Assembly: GCA_945607605.1 (NCBI GenBank)
Contig: CALYZE010000006.1
Coordinates: 1 to 58,360, forward strand
Direction of reading: 5' to 3'
From: an uncultured Bacteroides sp.
GTDB taxonomy: Bacteria; Bacteroidota; Bacteroidia; Bacteroidales; Bacteroidaceae
DNA length: 58,360 nucleotides
The position numbers were made by a program, and so were the translations under genes. The stretch's first letter is position 1. Each line of letters begins with the position of its first letter. The notes under the pieces are model-generated. The model did no database searches, had not been told where the DNA came from, and saw only the letters and a list, made by a program, of their open reading frames with translations. Positions 1 through 8,517 of the stretch are shown one piece after another.

Positions 1-58
1 TGCTTCAGTCCTAATGGGAATGTGCGTCTGTTAGGAAGAAAAAGGAAGTCGTCTCTCT

Positions 59-1126
59 TTACTCATTCATAGCCCCGCAATGTGGACAAATCCCTTTCAC
101 CCTTATCTTTTGATCGCACTTTCCGCAGCGATAGCGAGCTACTGCCAGCGACAGCCTCAGCTTTTTAAAGAACACCCACAGAAAGGCCGCAAAGAACGCA
201 TACCCAATATAGATATGGGTGGTCAGAATAAAAAAGAAATAACAGAAAATGCAGAAAGAGGCCAGTCCTAACAAATAAAAGACTGCAGCAGCAGGTGATA
301 ACTGACGGAATAAGTCATCGAGTACGGCCAGAAGTACAATGACAAACAGCCAGAGACTCAGTAAGAATACAGAAAGAATAAACGGCACTTTGAGTGGCGA
401 CAGTGTAGGATTAAAGTAAAAGTGCTGCCACGTATCGGGCACAAATACCTGCATGGATTCGTAGATAGTAGCACTGAATGCCATCAGCAGACATAAAATG
501 AAGGGATAGACACTGTCGATGTCGTTAAAATAAACCATCTTCAATTGCTTGCGACGATAGGTGCGAAACAGCCAGGCGGCTACAAACAAAGCAAAGATAA
601 CGATGAAATAAGAAGCATGCGTGTCGCTAAACAGATAAATGGCTTGCGAGATACTGTCGGTCGGTACAAAAGCACGCATCATTTCCGACTCAGGCAACCA
701 GCCTTGTATCTCTTGAGAGTGCGCCAGTTTCACCCATACACTGTCCACACTATCTTGGGGATGAATGGCAAATTCGGCCACGACCACCCGGTCTCCCCGG
801 TAGAGCCTATTATAGCAATCTTTGACAGGCAGACAGGCCAAATCAATGGAATCGGCATGTACCTCCAGATTGGTATTCCAGGTGTAATGACGTTCATATA
901 AGTAACTCAGTGAATCGCGCGTCTTCTCACTCAGGTTTTCATCTTCCAGGTTAGGACGGGGATAGTGGCAGGCAGAGAAAAGAAGTAGCAATAAAAAATG
1001 ACACAAGAATAATGGCAAAAGAAAACGCAAGGAGGCAAGCGACAAAGACTTCTGTCGCAAGGAATTCTCCTTTCTTTTCTTTCTCTTCCTCTCAAGACTC
1101 ATAGCCCTCCTCCGTTCATTGTTCAT
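59..1126 (-). CDS. membrane lipoprotein with SH3-like domain and C-terminal zinc ribbon, unknown function
   Basis: I do not recognise a named family for this 355-residue protein. It starts with an unusually long, very basic n-region, then a hydrophobic stretch ending in a lipobox (LFSAC, Cys near residue 53), so it is probably lipidated. Residues about 85-150 look like a bacterial SH3-type domain (alternating hydrophobic residues, WVKL and GWLPES segments). Residues about 165-325 hold four or five membrane helices. The last 20 residues form a rubredoxin-type zinc ribbon (CGKC and CPHC pairs). If the lipidated end is periplasmic and there are five helices, the ribbon would be cytoplasmic. It follows the U32 gene by 17 bases and is probably the last gene of the metA operon. 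The topology and any role in sensing are inference. Confidence 0.8.
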   Translation of the reverse strand: MNNERRRAMSLERKRKKRKENSLRQKSLSLASLRFLLPLFLCHFLLLLLFSACHYPRPNLEDENLSEKTRDSLSYLYERHYTWNTNLEVHADSIDLACLPVKDCYNRLYRGDRVVVAEFAIHPQDSVDSVWVKLAHSQEIQGWLPESEMMRAFVPTDSISQAIYLFSDTHASYFIVIFALFVAAWLFRTYRRKQLKMVYFNDIDSVYPFILCLLMAFSATIYESMQVFVPDTWQHFYFNPTLSPLKVPFILSVFLLSLWLFVIVLLAVLDDLFRQLSPAAAVFYLLGLASFCIFCYFFFILTTHIYIGYAFFAAFLWVFFKKLRLSLAVARYRCGKCDQKIRVKGICPHCGAMNE

Positions 1127-1143
1127 CCTCTATTTCTTACTAT

Positions 1144-3009
1144 TTATTTTGCATGTTCCTCTTTCTCTACCGTCATTTGGCAATGCTTACAATCAAAATT
1201 CAAGCGGAAACGTTTCCCATCTGTACCCACCAGGTAATAGGGCTCACGATAAGGTGAACGTCCTTTTTGATGCGTAGGACACCAACCCATACTGTAACGC
1301 AGACAGTGCTTGCAGAACATCAGTACCGCATCAGGTACTGCTTGTTTTTCAAAAGCAGGGGCTACCGATGACACGCCATGGGCTAAGTAAAAGTCACGGG
1401 CAGCGCTATTCATCACATTTCCCAAATAAGTCAGCGTAGGAATAGGATAAGCGTGTTGAGTGGGTTGCCAAACAGCCACTTCCCGACGATAGGTCATGCG
1501 GCGGGCAGCCGTTAATTTGTCAATCATCTGCCGACGCCAATCTGCCATCACAGAAGCAGGCAAGAACCAGTTTTCCGAAAAACGAATCACCACACCTGAC
1601 TTTTCATCACTCAAAGCACTGTTCACCTCAAAAGGGGTATTGCCCAGTTTGGATAATTGGGTACGTAAATTCTCTTCCTGCGGTGTACGAGCCAGTTCTT
1701 TCGCATAGGGAAAAGAGAGGGTGACTCGGTTCTCGTCCTCATCGGCAACAGATAAAGCAAAGCCAAAAGCCGTTTCTGACAATTCCCAGACAAGGCCCAG
1801 CTTGCGTTCGGCCGACTTGCGGGTAAGCACGCGTTCAAACTCCTGGTCGTAATTACGATACAAAGGAGTGCGCGGCTGAATGCGTGGCACATCGCCTGCC
1901 GGATAAAGCTTGTTGCCATCCACCCGATTGATGCGGAAGCCTTGCAAACGCCCCTGTTCATCGAGGTAGCAGACTCCGTCTCCGTTATGGAAAGGTTTGA
2001 TTCCGGCAACGGTAAGATAGTTACCACGTTGTTCTTTCATCGTTCCCATCTCTTCACCCAACGATTTGGGTGTATCGAAGGAAGTCATATCTTGTTCTCT
2101 TCCCCGCAAAAAATAATGCGTGAAGCCACGACTGAAACTCTTATCCAATTGGGGTGTAAACTCAACATAAGAACGACCCGAAGAGGCACGAACGTACTCT
2201 TTGCGACGGGCGAAGATGGCATCCAGTTTCTGACGGTAGGCAGCCGTCACATTCTTCACGTAGGTAACGTCTTTCAAACGACCTTCGATCTTCAAAGAAG
2301 AAACTCCCGCATCCAACAAGTCTTCCAATCTCTCACTTTGATTGAGGTCTTTCAAGGAAAGCAAGTGCTTATCACGTACAATGGTTTTACCCTCAGAATC
2401 TATCAAGCTAAACGGCAAACGACAGAATTGGGCACATTCCCCCCGGTTAGCGCTCCGCCCAAAACAAGCCTGACTGACGTAGCACTGACCACTATAACTG
2501 ACACAAAGAGCTCCATGCACAAAGACTTCCAACGGAACTTCGGGACAGGCTTCATGAATACCACGTATCTCCTGCAAGGAAAGTTCGCGTGCCAACACCA
2601 CTTGACGGAAACCGGCATCTGCCAGAAAGCGCACTTTCTCTGCAGTACGGTTATCCATCTGGGTACTGCCATGCAGGGGGATAGGCGGCAGGTTCAGACG
2701 AGTGATGCCCATGTCCTGCACAATCAAGGCATCTACCCCAATGCGATACAATTCCCAGATCATTCGTTCTGTTTCTTCCAACTCTTCCTCCTTCAAGATA
2801 GTATTGACCGTCACGTAAATACGGGCATTATACAGATGGGCATGTTGCACCAGAGCAGCAATATCTTCCAACGAATTGATAGCGGCAGCACGTGCTCCAA
2901 ATTTGGGCGCACCTATATACACCGCATCCGCTCCATGATTGATGGCCTCGATGCCACACTCCAGGTTTTTGGCAGGAGCCAACAGTTCTATTTTTCTTTG
3001 CGTAATCAC
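1144..3009 (-). CDS. U32 family peptidase-like protein (RNA hydroxylation type)
   Basis: This 621-residue protein belongs to the U32 'collagenase-like' family. Characterised E. coli members of that family (RlhA, TrhP) hydroxylate 23S rRNA or tRNA rather than cleave proteins. The N-terminal TIM-barrel part contains the family signature with Cys169, Cys176, Cys182, Cys192 and Cys196 around a GALCVSYSGQC segment. A second half follows, of the kind found in long U32 proteins. Near the C-terminus are further paired cysteines (FCKHC about 565, CKHC about 610) that could bind a metal or Fe-S cluster. The length is closer to RlhA than to the shorter TrhP, but the RNA target is not shown by sequence reading. 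It lies 57 bases after metA and 17 before the zinc-ribbon lipoprotein, all on one strand, so an operon is likely. Confidence 0.9.
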   Translation of the reverse strand: MITQRKIELLAPAKNLECGIEAINHGADAVYIGAPKFGARAAAINSLEDIAALVQHAHLYNARIYVTVNTILKEEELEETERMIWELYRIGVDALIVQDMGITRLNLPPIPLHGSTQMDNRTAEKVRFLADAGFRQVVLARELSLQEIRGIHEACPEVPLEVFVHGALCVSYSGQCYVSQACFGRSANRGECAQFCRLPFSLIDSEGKTIVRDKHLLSLKDLNQSERLEDLLDAGVSSLKIEGRLKDVTYVKNVTAAYRQKLDAIFARRKEYVRASSGRSYVEFTPQLDKSFSRGFTHYFLRGREQDMTSFDTPKSLGEEMGTMKEQRGNYLTVAGIKPFHNGDGVCYLDEQGRLQGFRINRVDGNKLYPAGDVPRIQPRTPLYRNYDQEFERVLTRKSAERKLGLVWELSETAFGFALSVADEDENRVTLSFPYAKELARTPQEENLRTQLSKLGNTPFEVNSALSDEKSGVVIRFSENWFLPASVMADWRRQMIDKLTAARRMTYRREVAVWQPTQHAYPIPTLTYLGNVMNSAARDFYLAHGVSSVAPAFEKQAVPDAVLMFCKHCLRYSMGWCPTHQKGRSPYREPYYLVGTDGKRFRLNFDCKHCQMTVEKEEHAK

Positions 3010-3066
3010 TCTTGTTTATTTACGATTGAATACTGAATAATGTAGGATGGGAGTCAGCTATGGAAT

Positions 3067-3984
3067 TCATTTGATATCCTCAATATTAAAGGGTGTTTCT
3101 TGATAGACAAAATAATTCAGCCAGTTGGAAAACAGCAAGTTGGCATGCGCACGCCAACGTACCAATACTCCTTTCTCCGTATCGTCTTCCACGTAATAGT
3201 TACGCGGCATTTCAATGGACAAGCCTCTGTCTAAATCACGGCGATATTCTGTATCCAGCGTCAATGGGGAGTATTCAGAATGGCCGGTTACGAAGAATTC
3301 ACGTCCACCACGCGCCATGACCAGATAAACACCGGATTCTTCCGACTCAGAGAGCAGAGTCAGTTCCGGCACTTTCAGAATATCTTCTCTCCGTATTTCG
3401 GTATGTCTGCTATGGGGAACATAGAAAGCATCATCGAACCCACGGAAAATGGGGTGTAAAGGAAGAAGTGTACGGTGTTCGAAGATGCCAAACATCTTCT
3501 TCTCCAATGTATACTTAGGCACACCATAGTGATGGTAAAGTCCGGCCTGGGCAGCCCAACAAATATAAAGAGTAGAGGTGACATGCGTACGTGCCCAATT
3601 GAAAATTTCGGTAATCTCATTCCAATAAGTCACCTCCTCAAAATCCATATGCTCTACCGGAGCACCGGTAATAATCATACCGTCATACTTCTCGCTACGC
3701 ATCTTCTCAAAATCGGTGTAAAAAGTCTTCATGTGCTCCACCGGTGTATTTTTGGAAGTATGGCTCTTGATTTTCATGAAAGAGATCTCTACTTGGAGCG
3801 GTGTATTCGACAATAAACGAACTAGATCCGTCTCTGTAGTAATCTTCAAAGGCATTAAATTCAAAATGACAAGACGCAACGGACGGATATCTTGTTGAGT
3901 GGCACGAGAATTATCAATGACAAAAATATTCTCTTCTTTCAGCAACTCGATAGCAGGAAGTTTATCGGGTAAATTTAAAGGCAT
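3067..3984 (-). CDS. metA: homoserine O-acyltransferase MetA, predicted acetyl-CoA type
   Basis: MetA activates the hydroxyl of L-homoserine in the first committed step of methionine synthesis. The frame is open upstream to 4053, but the family's conserved start (MPLNLPDKLPA) begins at 3984, giving 305 residues, the usual length. The catalytic Cys142 is present in LYICWAAQ, and the conserved GHSEY and HANLL segments are intact. Residue 111 is Glu (GAPVEHMDF) where the E. coli succinyl-CoA enzyme has Gly. In characterised MetA proteins Glu111 goes with acetyl-CoA use, so this is probably a homoserine O-acetyltransferase despite the common 'succinyltransferase' label. metF, another methionine-pathway gene, lies 2.3 kb away on the other strand. 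No methionine riboswitch was recognised in the leader. Confidence 0.95.
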   Translation of the reverse strand: MPLNLPDKLPAIELLKEENIFVIDNSRATQQDIRPLRLVILNLMPLKITTETDLVRLLSNTPLQVEISFMKIKSHTSKNTPVEHMKTFYTDFEKMRSEKYDGMIITGAPVEHMDFEEVTYWNEITEIFNWARTHVTSTLYICWAAQAGLYHHYGVPKYTLEKKMFGIFEHRTLLPLHPIFRGFDDAFYVPHSRHTEIRREDILKVPELTLLSESEESGVYLVMARGGREFFVTGHSEYSPLTLDTEYRRDLDRGLSIEMPRNYYVEDDTEKGVLVRWRAHANLLFSNWLNYFVYQETPFNIEDIK

Positions 3985-4116
3985 GAGCTTGTATCTATGG
4001 TTTAATGTGTTATTATCTACTATTTTAGCGTGTAAAGTTAGGTAAAAAAACAAAGTGTGATCAATAATTTATAAAAGTTTTTATTGATTTATATTTATCG
4101 AATAAAGAGATAGCAT

Positions 4117-4124
4117 TATATTTG
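4117..4124 (+). promoter_or_regulatory. Bacteroides -7 promoter element for the fimbrillin-like gene
   Basis: TATATTTG matches the Bacteroides primary-sigma -7 consensus TAnnTTTG exactly. It lies about 195 bases before the chosen start codon at 4320 and overlaps an earlier in-frame ATG at 4122, which therefore cannot be the translated start if this promoter is used. No clear -33 TTTG was seen at the ideal distance. Confidence 0.5.
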
Positions 4125-4319
4125 CCATCATTTTTTACAAATAGTGCAATAAACAAAAGAGTGAAAAGCACCATGATGCCGAGTGCGACATCAATATTAG
4201 CATCTGAAAGCGCAATAACTTTTTCATACCAATACGGTTCTCCTCAGCCCTACATTTTGAACACTAACTTACTGAGTATAACCGGAGAATGTATTGCATC
4301 CTCCACAAAACTTAATGAT

Positions 4320-6209
4320 ATGGAAAAACAAAAGCAATCCATGCGCGCTGTTATCGCAACACTCTTTTGCTGTATCTTCTGGAATACAGCTTGTGTAAAC
4401 CCTCTCAATGATGAGCTTCAAGAAGGGAGCGTACCGATCTCCTTCACCACCAAAATTGGGAAAGCCTCTACCAAAGTTTCCAATACAGCATTCGACAAAG
4501 GAGATGAAGTGGGTTTGTTTGCCACTTTAACCTCTTCAGGCATTGAGCACAATCCTTACATCAACAATTTACGTCTTGTCTGTGGAGGCGGCTCCCTGTT
4601 GACACCCGAAAAATTGGTGTTCTACCCGGAAGGGGATTTCAGTTTGGACTTTATTAGCTACTACCCTTATCGGTCGGAAGGGAAAACTGAAGATTCTGCC
4701 CTTCTCCCGGTAGCGGTGGAGAAAGACCAGAGTGATACACTCAAACATTCTCAAAGCGACTTCTTGATAGCGAGGAAAAACAAGGTACAAAGTAGTTCCA
4801 AAGCTGTAGAACTGGAATATGATCATAAACTTGTCAAAATAAAAATCACGCTGACTCCCGGCCAAGATGAGCGTGTAGAAGATATGCTGAAAGCTAATCC
4901 TAGAATTACGGCAACCGGCTTCAAAACTCAAGCAACCTACAATTTGAAAGAAGATGTCTTCAGTGAGTTAAGTCACCCGGCAGACATCATAACTTTTGGT
5001 AAATGGAGTATTCAAGAAGAGAGGCTAACCGGTAAAGAATTCATCATCCTTCCGCAAAGTGTCAGTGAGAGTGAACAAGCTTTCGTTATGGAGTGGAACG
5101 GTAAATTATATGACTGTTCCTTTCCTACCATGGAGTTGGAAAGCGGTACAGAATACGTCATTAATATATCGTCGATACAAGCCAACGATCCTATATTCCA
5201 AGGCATAATCAGTAAAATCAATGATTGGAAGCCTGGAGCAGCTGAAAACACAGACAATCAAAAGAAATATACCGCCGTGCATCTTGCGGCTTTATCTTTT
5301 ACAAAATCGAATGTATACAGGGTGTATAACAGCGGCAAACCTGTAGCGGAAATCTGCAAGGAATATCTCCGATCAGAGGAACTGACTTCAAGGGCCATCG
5401 TAGCCTATCCCGTGCAAGAGAATGAAGATACAGATTTGAGTAATGGAATCGTTTTGCATCTACTGGACAAAGAAGAAGCCATCAATGGAGGAAAAATCAG
5501 TTGGGATCTGAATACAAATAGCTTTAGTTATCAACCAGGTAGTTCCGCCCCTATCTCTCAATTTTACATCAATGCTCAAAAAGAAATTGTGCTGGAGGAA
5601 CCGGAGGATGCCATCAACGTCAATGTTACAAGCCATAGGCTTAGAGATCTCAGAGACGGCACTTTAGAGGAATATCCAATGGTCAAAATAGGCATACAAT
5701 ATTGGATGAGAACAGAGCTTCATGCCACGGCTTATCAAACCGGTAAGAAACTATCCCAACAGACCGAATTAGGGGAAGGAGCCGGTTATTTTAAACCCGA
5801 AGGTTACGATATTTATTTTTACAATGGAGAGGCTTTACTCAATGGTAAATTAAATCCAATCGGTTGGAGAATTCCATCGGAAGAAGATTGGAATCACTTA
5901 AAAGAATACAACCAGGGAAGTACAGCTTCCTTAAAAGCAGGTGAATGGCAAGTTTTGTCTGAAGGTGAAGTTTCTCCCGTCAACAACCTCACCATGTTCA
6001 GTGCGTATCCGATAGGCGTATGGTTTAATGGAGCACATAGCAGTGTTTATAAACTTACAGGGTTTTGGACTTGGGACGAACTGAATCAGACAATTCCAGA
6101 ACAGACTGTTTACTTTGTAGGAGAAGAAGATGACTTCGTTTTAAGCCATACGATGGTTACCGGTAAGAATTACTATAAAGCCCTTTCTATTCGCTGTATC
6201 AAAGAATAA
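4320..6209 (+). CDS. fimbrillin-family lipoprotein with C-terminal FISUMP domain
   Basis: Predicted 629-residue surface lipoprotein. The start at 4320 is chosen because the promoter-like site lies at 4117-4124 and because a proper lipoprotein signal follows (hydrophobic run ending WNTAC, lipid Cys25). The N-terminal half has the fimbrillin-like pattern seen in Bacteroides Mfa/Fim-type proteins (PISFTTKI, then DKGDEVGLFATL, then FDFISYYPY-like segments). Residues about 450-629 match the 'Fibrobacter succinogenes major paralogous' (FISUMP) domain, with MVKIGIQYWM, GWRIPSEEDWN and a final SIRCIKE. No pilus assembly or other fimbrillin gene is nearby, so it is an orphan. The gene is flanked by a divergent metA and a downstream metF with its own promoter. 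An adhesin or pilus-tip role is an inference from the families. Confidence 0.85.
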   Translation: MEKQKQSMRAVIATLFCCIFWNTACVNPLNDELQEGSVPISFTTKIGKASTKVSNTAFDKGDEVGLFATLTSSGIEHNPYINNLRLVCGGGSLLTPEKLVFYPEGDFSLDFISYYPYRSEGKTEDSALLPVAVEKDQSDTLKHSQSDFLIARKNKVQSSSKAVELEYDHKLVKIKITLTPGQDERVEDMLKANPRITATGFKTQATYNLKEDVFSELSHPADIITFGKWSIQEERLTGKEFIILPQSVSESEQAFVMEWNGKLYDCSFPTMELESGTEYVINISSIQANDPIFQGIISKINDWKPGAAENTDNQKKYTAVHLAALSFTKSNVYRVYNSGKPVAEICKEYLRSEELTSRAIVAYPVQENEDTDLSNGIVLHLLDKEEAINGGKISWDLNTNSFSYQPGSSAPISQFYINAQKEIVLEEPEDAINVNVTSHRLRDLRDGTLEEYPMVKIGIQYWMRTELHATAYQTGKKLSQQTELGEGAGYFKPEGYDIYFYNGEALLNGKLNPIGWRIPSEEDWNHLKEYNQGSTASLKAGEWQVLSEGEVSPVNNLTMFSAYPIGVWFNGAHSSVYKLTGFWTWDELNQTIPEQTVYFVGEEDDFVLSHTMVTGKNYYKALSIRCIKE

Positions 6210-6244
6210 TAGTACCTGTTTCTACATTTCTCATTTCTTTTTCG

Positions 6245-6252
6245 TATTTTTG
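6245..6252 (+). promoter_or_regulatory. Bacteroides -7 promoter element for metF
   Basis: TATTTTTG fits TAnnTTTG and sits 50 bases before the metF start codon at 6302, in the short gap after the fimbrillin-like gene. It supports the 6302 start over the earlier in-frame ATG-like region near 6272. Confidence 0.5.
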
Positions 6253-6301
6253 TTCCCAATGTGCAAGATTTTTGCCTATAGACAAAGATAACGAAAAAGA
6301 A

Positions 6302-7255
6302 ATGAGAGTAATCGACTTAATACACCATAATGAAAAGACAGCTTTTTCTTTCGAAATATTGCCTCCATTGAAAGGTACGGGGATTGAGAAACTGTACGAA
6401 ACCATAGATACATTACGGGAGTTTGACCCTAAATACATCAACATTACTACACACCGCAGCGAATATGTCTATAAAGACCTTGGCAACGGGCTGTATCAGC
6501 GTAGCAGACAGCGTCGTCGGCCGGGTACCGTATCCGTAGCAGCTGCCATCCAAAACAAATACAACATTACAGCTGTTCCCCATATTCTTTGCAGTGGATT
6601 TACCCGCGAAGAGACAGAATATGTATTGCTCGACCTGCAATTTTTAGGCATCACTGACCTACTTGTATTGCGGGGTGATAAAGCCAAACATGAATCTGTG
6701 TTCACACCCGTGGGCAATGGGTACCATCATGCCATCGAGTTGCAGGAACAAATCAATCATTTCAATAAAGGTATCTTTGTAGATGGTTCTGAGATGAAAG
6801 TGACCAACACTCCGTTCTCTTACGGGGTAGCCTGCTATCCAGAGAAACATGAAGAAGCACCGAATCTCCACACAGACATCTATTGGTTGAAGAAGAAAAT
6901 GGAAATGGGGGCTGAATATGCTGTAACCCAACTTTTCTATGACAATCAAAAGTATTTTGATTTTGTGGAACGGGCTCGTCAGGAAGGGGTTACCATTCCT
7001 ATCATTCCAGGCATCAAACCCTTCAAGAAGTTGTCACACCTCAGTATGATATCCAAAACTTTCAAAGTGGATTTCCCAGAGGAACTGACCACTGAGGTTT
7101 TGAAGTGCAAAAATGATGCAGAAGCCCAACAAGTAGGTATTGAATGGTGTGTCAAACAATGCAAAGAGTTGATGGCACACGGCGTTCCAAGTCTGCATTT
7201 CTACTCTGTGGGAGCAACAGACAGCATCAAGGAAATAGCCAAACAGATTTATTGA
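6302..7255 (+). CDS. metF: 5,10-methylenetetrahydrofolate reductase
   Basis: MetF reduces 5,10-methylene-THF to 5-methyl-THF, the methyl donor for homocysteine methylation, using FAD and a reduced nicotinamide cofactor. The start at 6302 (MRVIDLIHH) gives 317 residues, normal for the family; the frame is open a further 30 bases upstream. The FSFEILPPLKG segment, including the Glu that in E. coli MetF acts in catalysis, is at residues 15-25. YINITTHRS, LLVLRGD (flavin-binding region), GVACYPEKHEEAP, AVTQLFYDN and IPIIPGIKP are all present in order. It has its own promoter-like site at 6245 and ends 53 bases before holB. With metA next door it belongs to methionine metabolism. Confidence 0.97.
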   Translation: MRVIDLIHHNEKTAFSFEILPPLKGTGIEKLYETIDTLREFDPKYINITTHRSEYVYKDLGNGLYQRSRQRRRPGTVSVAAAIQNKYNITAVPHILCSGFTREETEYVLLDLQFLGITDLLVLRGDKAKHESVFTPVGNGYHHAIELQEQINHFNKGIFVDGSEMKVTNTPFSYGVACYPEKHEEAPNLHTDIYWLKKKMEMGAEYAVTQLFYDNQKYFDFVERARQEGVTIPIIPGIKPFKKLSHLSMISKTFKVDFPEELTTEVLKCKNDAEAQQVGIEWCVKQCKELMAHGVPSLHFYSVGATDSIKEIAKQIY

Positions 7256-7308
7256 GAGAATGAAAAGTGAAGTTTATTTCAACAATCAAATAGTAGAACA
7301 GTAACACC

Positions 7309-8439
7309 GTGTTTAGTTTTAAAGATATAATAGGACAAGAAGCTACTCAAAAAAGGCTTATACAAGAAGTGCAGGAGGGACGTATTCCGCATGCTCAATT
7401 GTTCTGTGGCCCGGCCGGAGTAGGCAAACTCCCACTGGCACTGGCTTATGCCCGTTATATCTGTTGCCCTCACCACACGGAAACAGATGCTTGTGGCACT
7501 TGTCCCTCTTGTGTAAAATGGGACAAATTGGTACACCCGGATGTACATTTCGTATTTCCTATCGTAAACAAAGCCAAAGGTGGGAAGGCTTCTGTCTGCA
7601 ACGATTTTCTTCCTCAATGGAGACAACAGCTGCTGGCTTCACCCTATTTTTACCTCAATCACTGGTTAGACTCCATGGGGGCTGAAAACAAGCAGGCTCA
7701 AATCTTTGCCCAAGAAAGTGATGAAATCATCCGAAAGCTAAATTTGAAGTCCAGTGAAGGAGGCTATAAAGTAACCATAGTGTGGCAACCGGAAAAGATG
7801 AATCCGACTTGCGCCAACAAGTTACTAAAGCTATTGGAAGAACCGCCTGAAAAAACGGTCTTCTTACTTGTATCTGAAGCTCCGGAGATGATTTTATCTA
7901 CCATCCTCAGTCGTACACAGCGTTTCAATATCCCCAAGATTGAAGAGACCGAGGTAGCAGTCGCTTTGCAAACGAAATATGGGGTACAGCCCAAAGACAG
8001 CGAAACTATTGCGCATTTGGCCAACGGCAACTTCATCAAAGCTTTAGAGACCATCCACCTGAACGAAGAGAATGAGCTGTTCTTTAACTTGTTTGTCAGT
8101 TTGATGCGCCTCTCCTACCAACGCAAAATACGGGAGATGAAACAATGGAGCGAACAACTGGCAGGCATCGGACGGGAACGTCAAAAGAACTTCTTGGAAT
8201 ATTGCCAACGCATGATACGGGAAAACTTCATTTACAACCTGCATCGCAGAGAAATGAACTATATGACATTGCCCGAACAAAACTTTGCCACTCGATTTGC
8301 TCCATTCATCAACGAACGAAATGTCATGGGCATCATGGATGAACTGAGTGAGGCGCAAATACATATTGAACAAAACGTGAATGCCCGTATGATATTTTTT
8401 GATTTTTCATTAAAAATGATTGTACTGCTGAAACAGTAA
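7309..8439 (+). CDS. holB: DNA polymerase III delta' subunit
   Basis: This is the delta' clamp-loader subunit, an AAA+ protein that works with delta and tau/gamma to load the beta clamp. The likely start is a GTG at 7309 (MFSFKDIIGQ), giving 376 residues. The Walker-A-like loop is GPAGVGKL at residues 34-41, with Leu in place of Ser/Thr, consistent with the usual lack of ATPase activity in delta'. A zinc module follows (Cys52/53, Cys62, Cys65, Cys68). The arginine-finger region SRTQRF is preserved around residue 205. It is followed by ricT and gldH on the same strand, a gene order I associate with Bacteroidota. Confidence 0.93.
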   Translation: MFSFKDIIGQEATQKRLIQEVQEGRIPHAQLFCGPAGVGKLPLALAYARYICCPHHTETDACGTCPSCVKWDKLVHPDVHFVFPIVNKAKGGKASVCNDFLPQWRQQLLASPYFYLNHWLDSMGAENKQAQIFAQESDEIIRKLNLKSSEGGYKVTIVWQPEKMNPTCANKLLKLLEEPPEKTVFLLVSEAPEMILSTILSRTQRFNIPKIEETEVAVALQTKYGVQPKDSETIAHLANGNFIKALETIHLNEENELFFNLFVSLMRLSYQRKIREMKQWSEQLAGIGRERQKNFLEYCQRMIRENFIYNLHRREMNYMTLPEQNFATRFAPFINERNVMGIMDELSEAQIHIEQNVNARMIFFDFSLKMIVLLKQ

Positions 8440-8517
8440 CCAACAAATAATGTGAGAAACAAAGCTTAAAAAAACAAAGAGTTATTTCAATTGTAAATTG
8501 TAAAATCATAAATAACA

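Noticed and set aside
1942-3036. Long plus-strand open frame of 364 codons
   Set aside because: It lies antisense to the well-supported U32 gene, has no family signature, and mirrors that gene's codon bias.
3985-4116. SAM or other methionine riboswitch before metA
   Set aside because: The AT-rich leader has no recognisable conserved helices of a known SAM-binding class.
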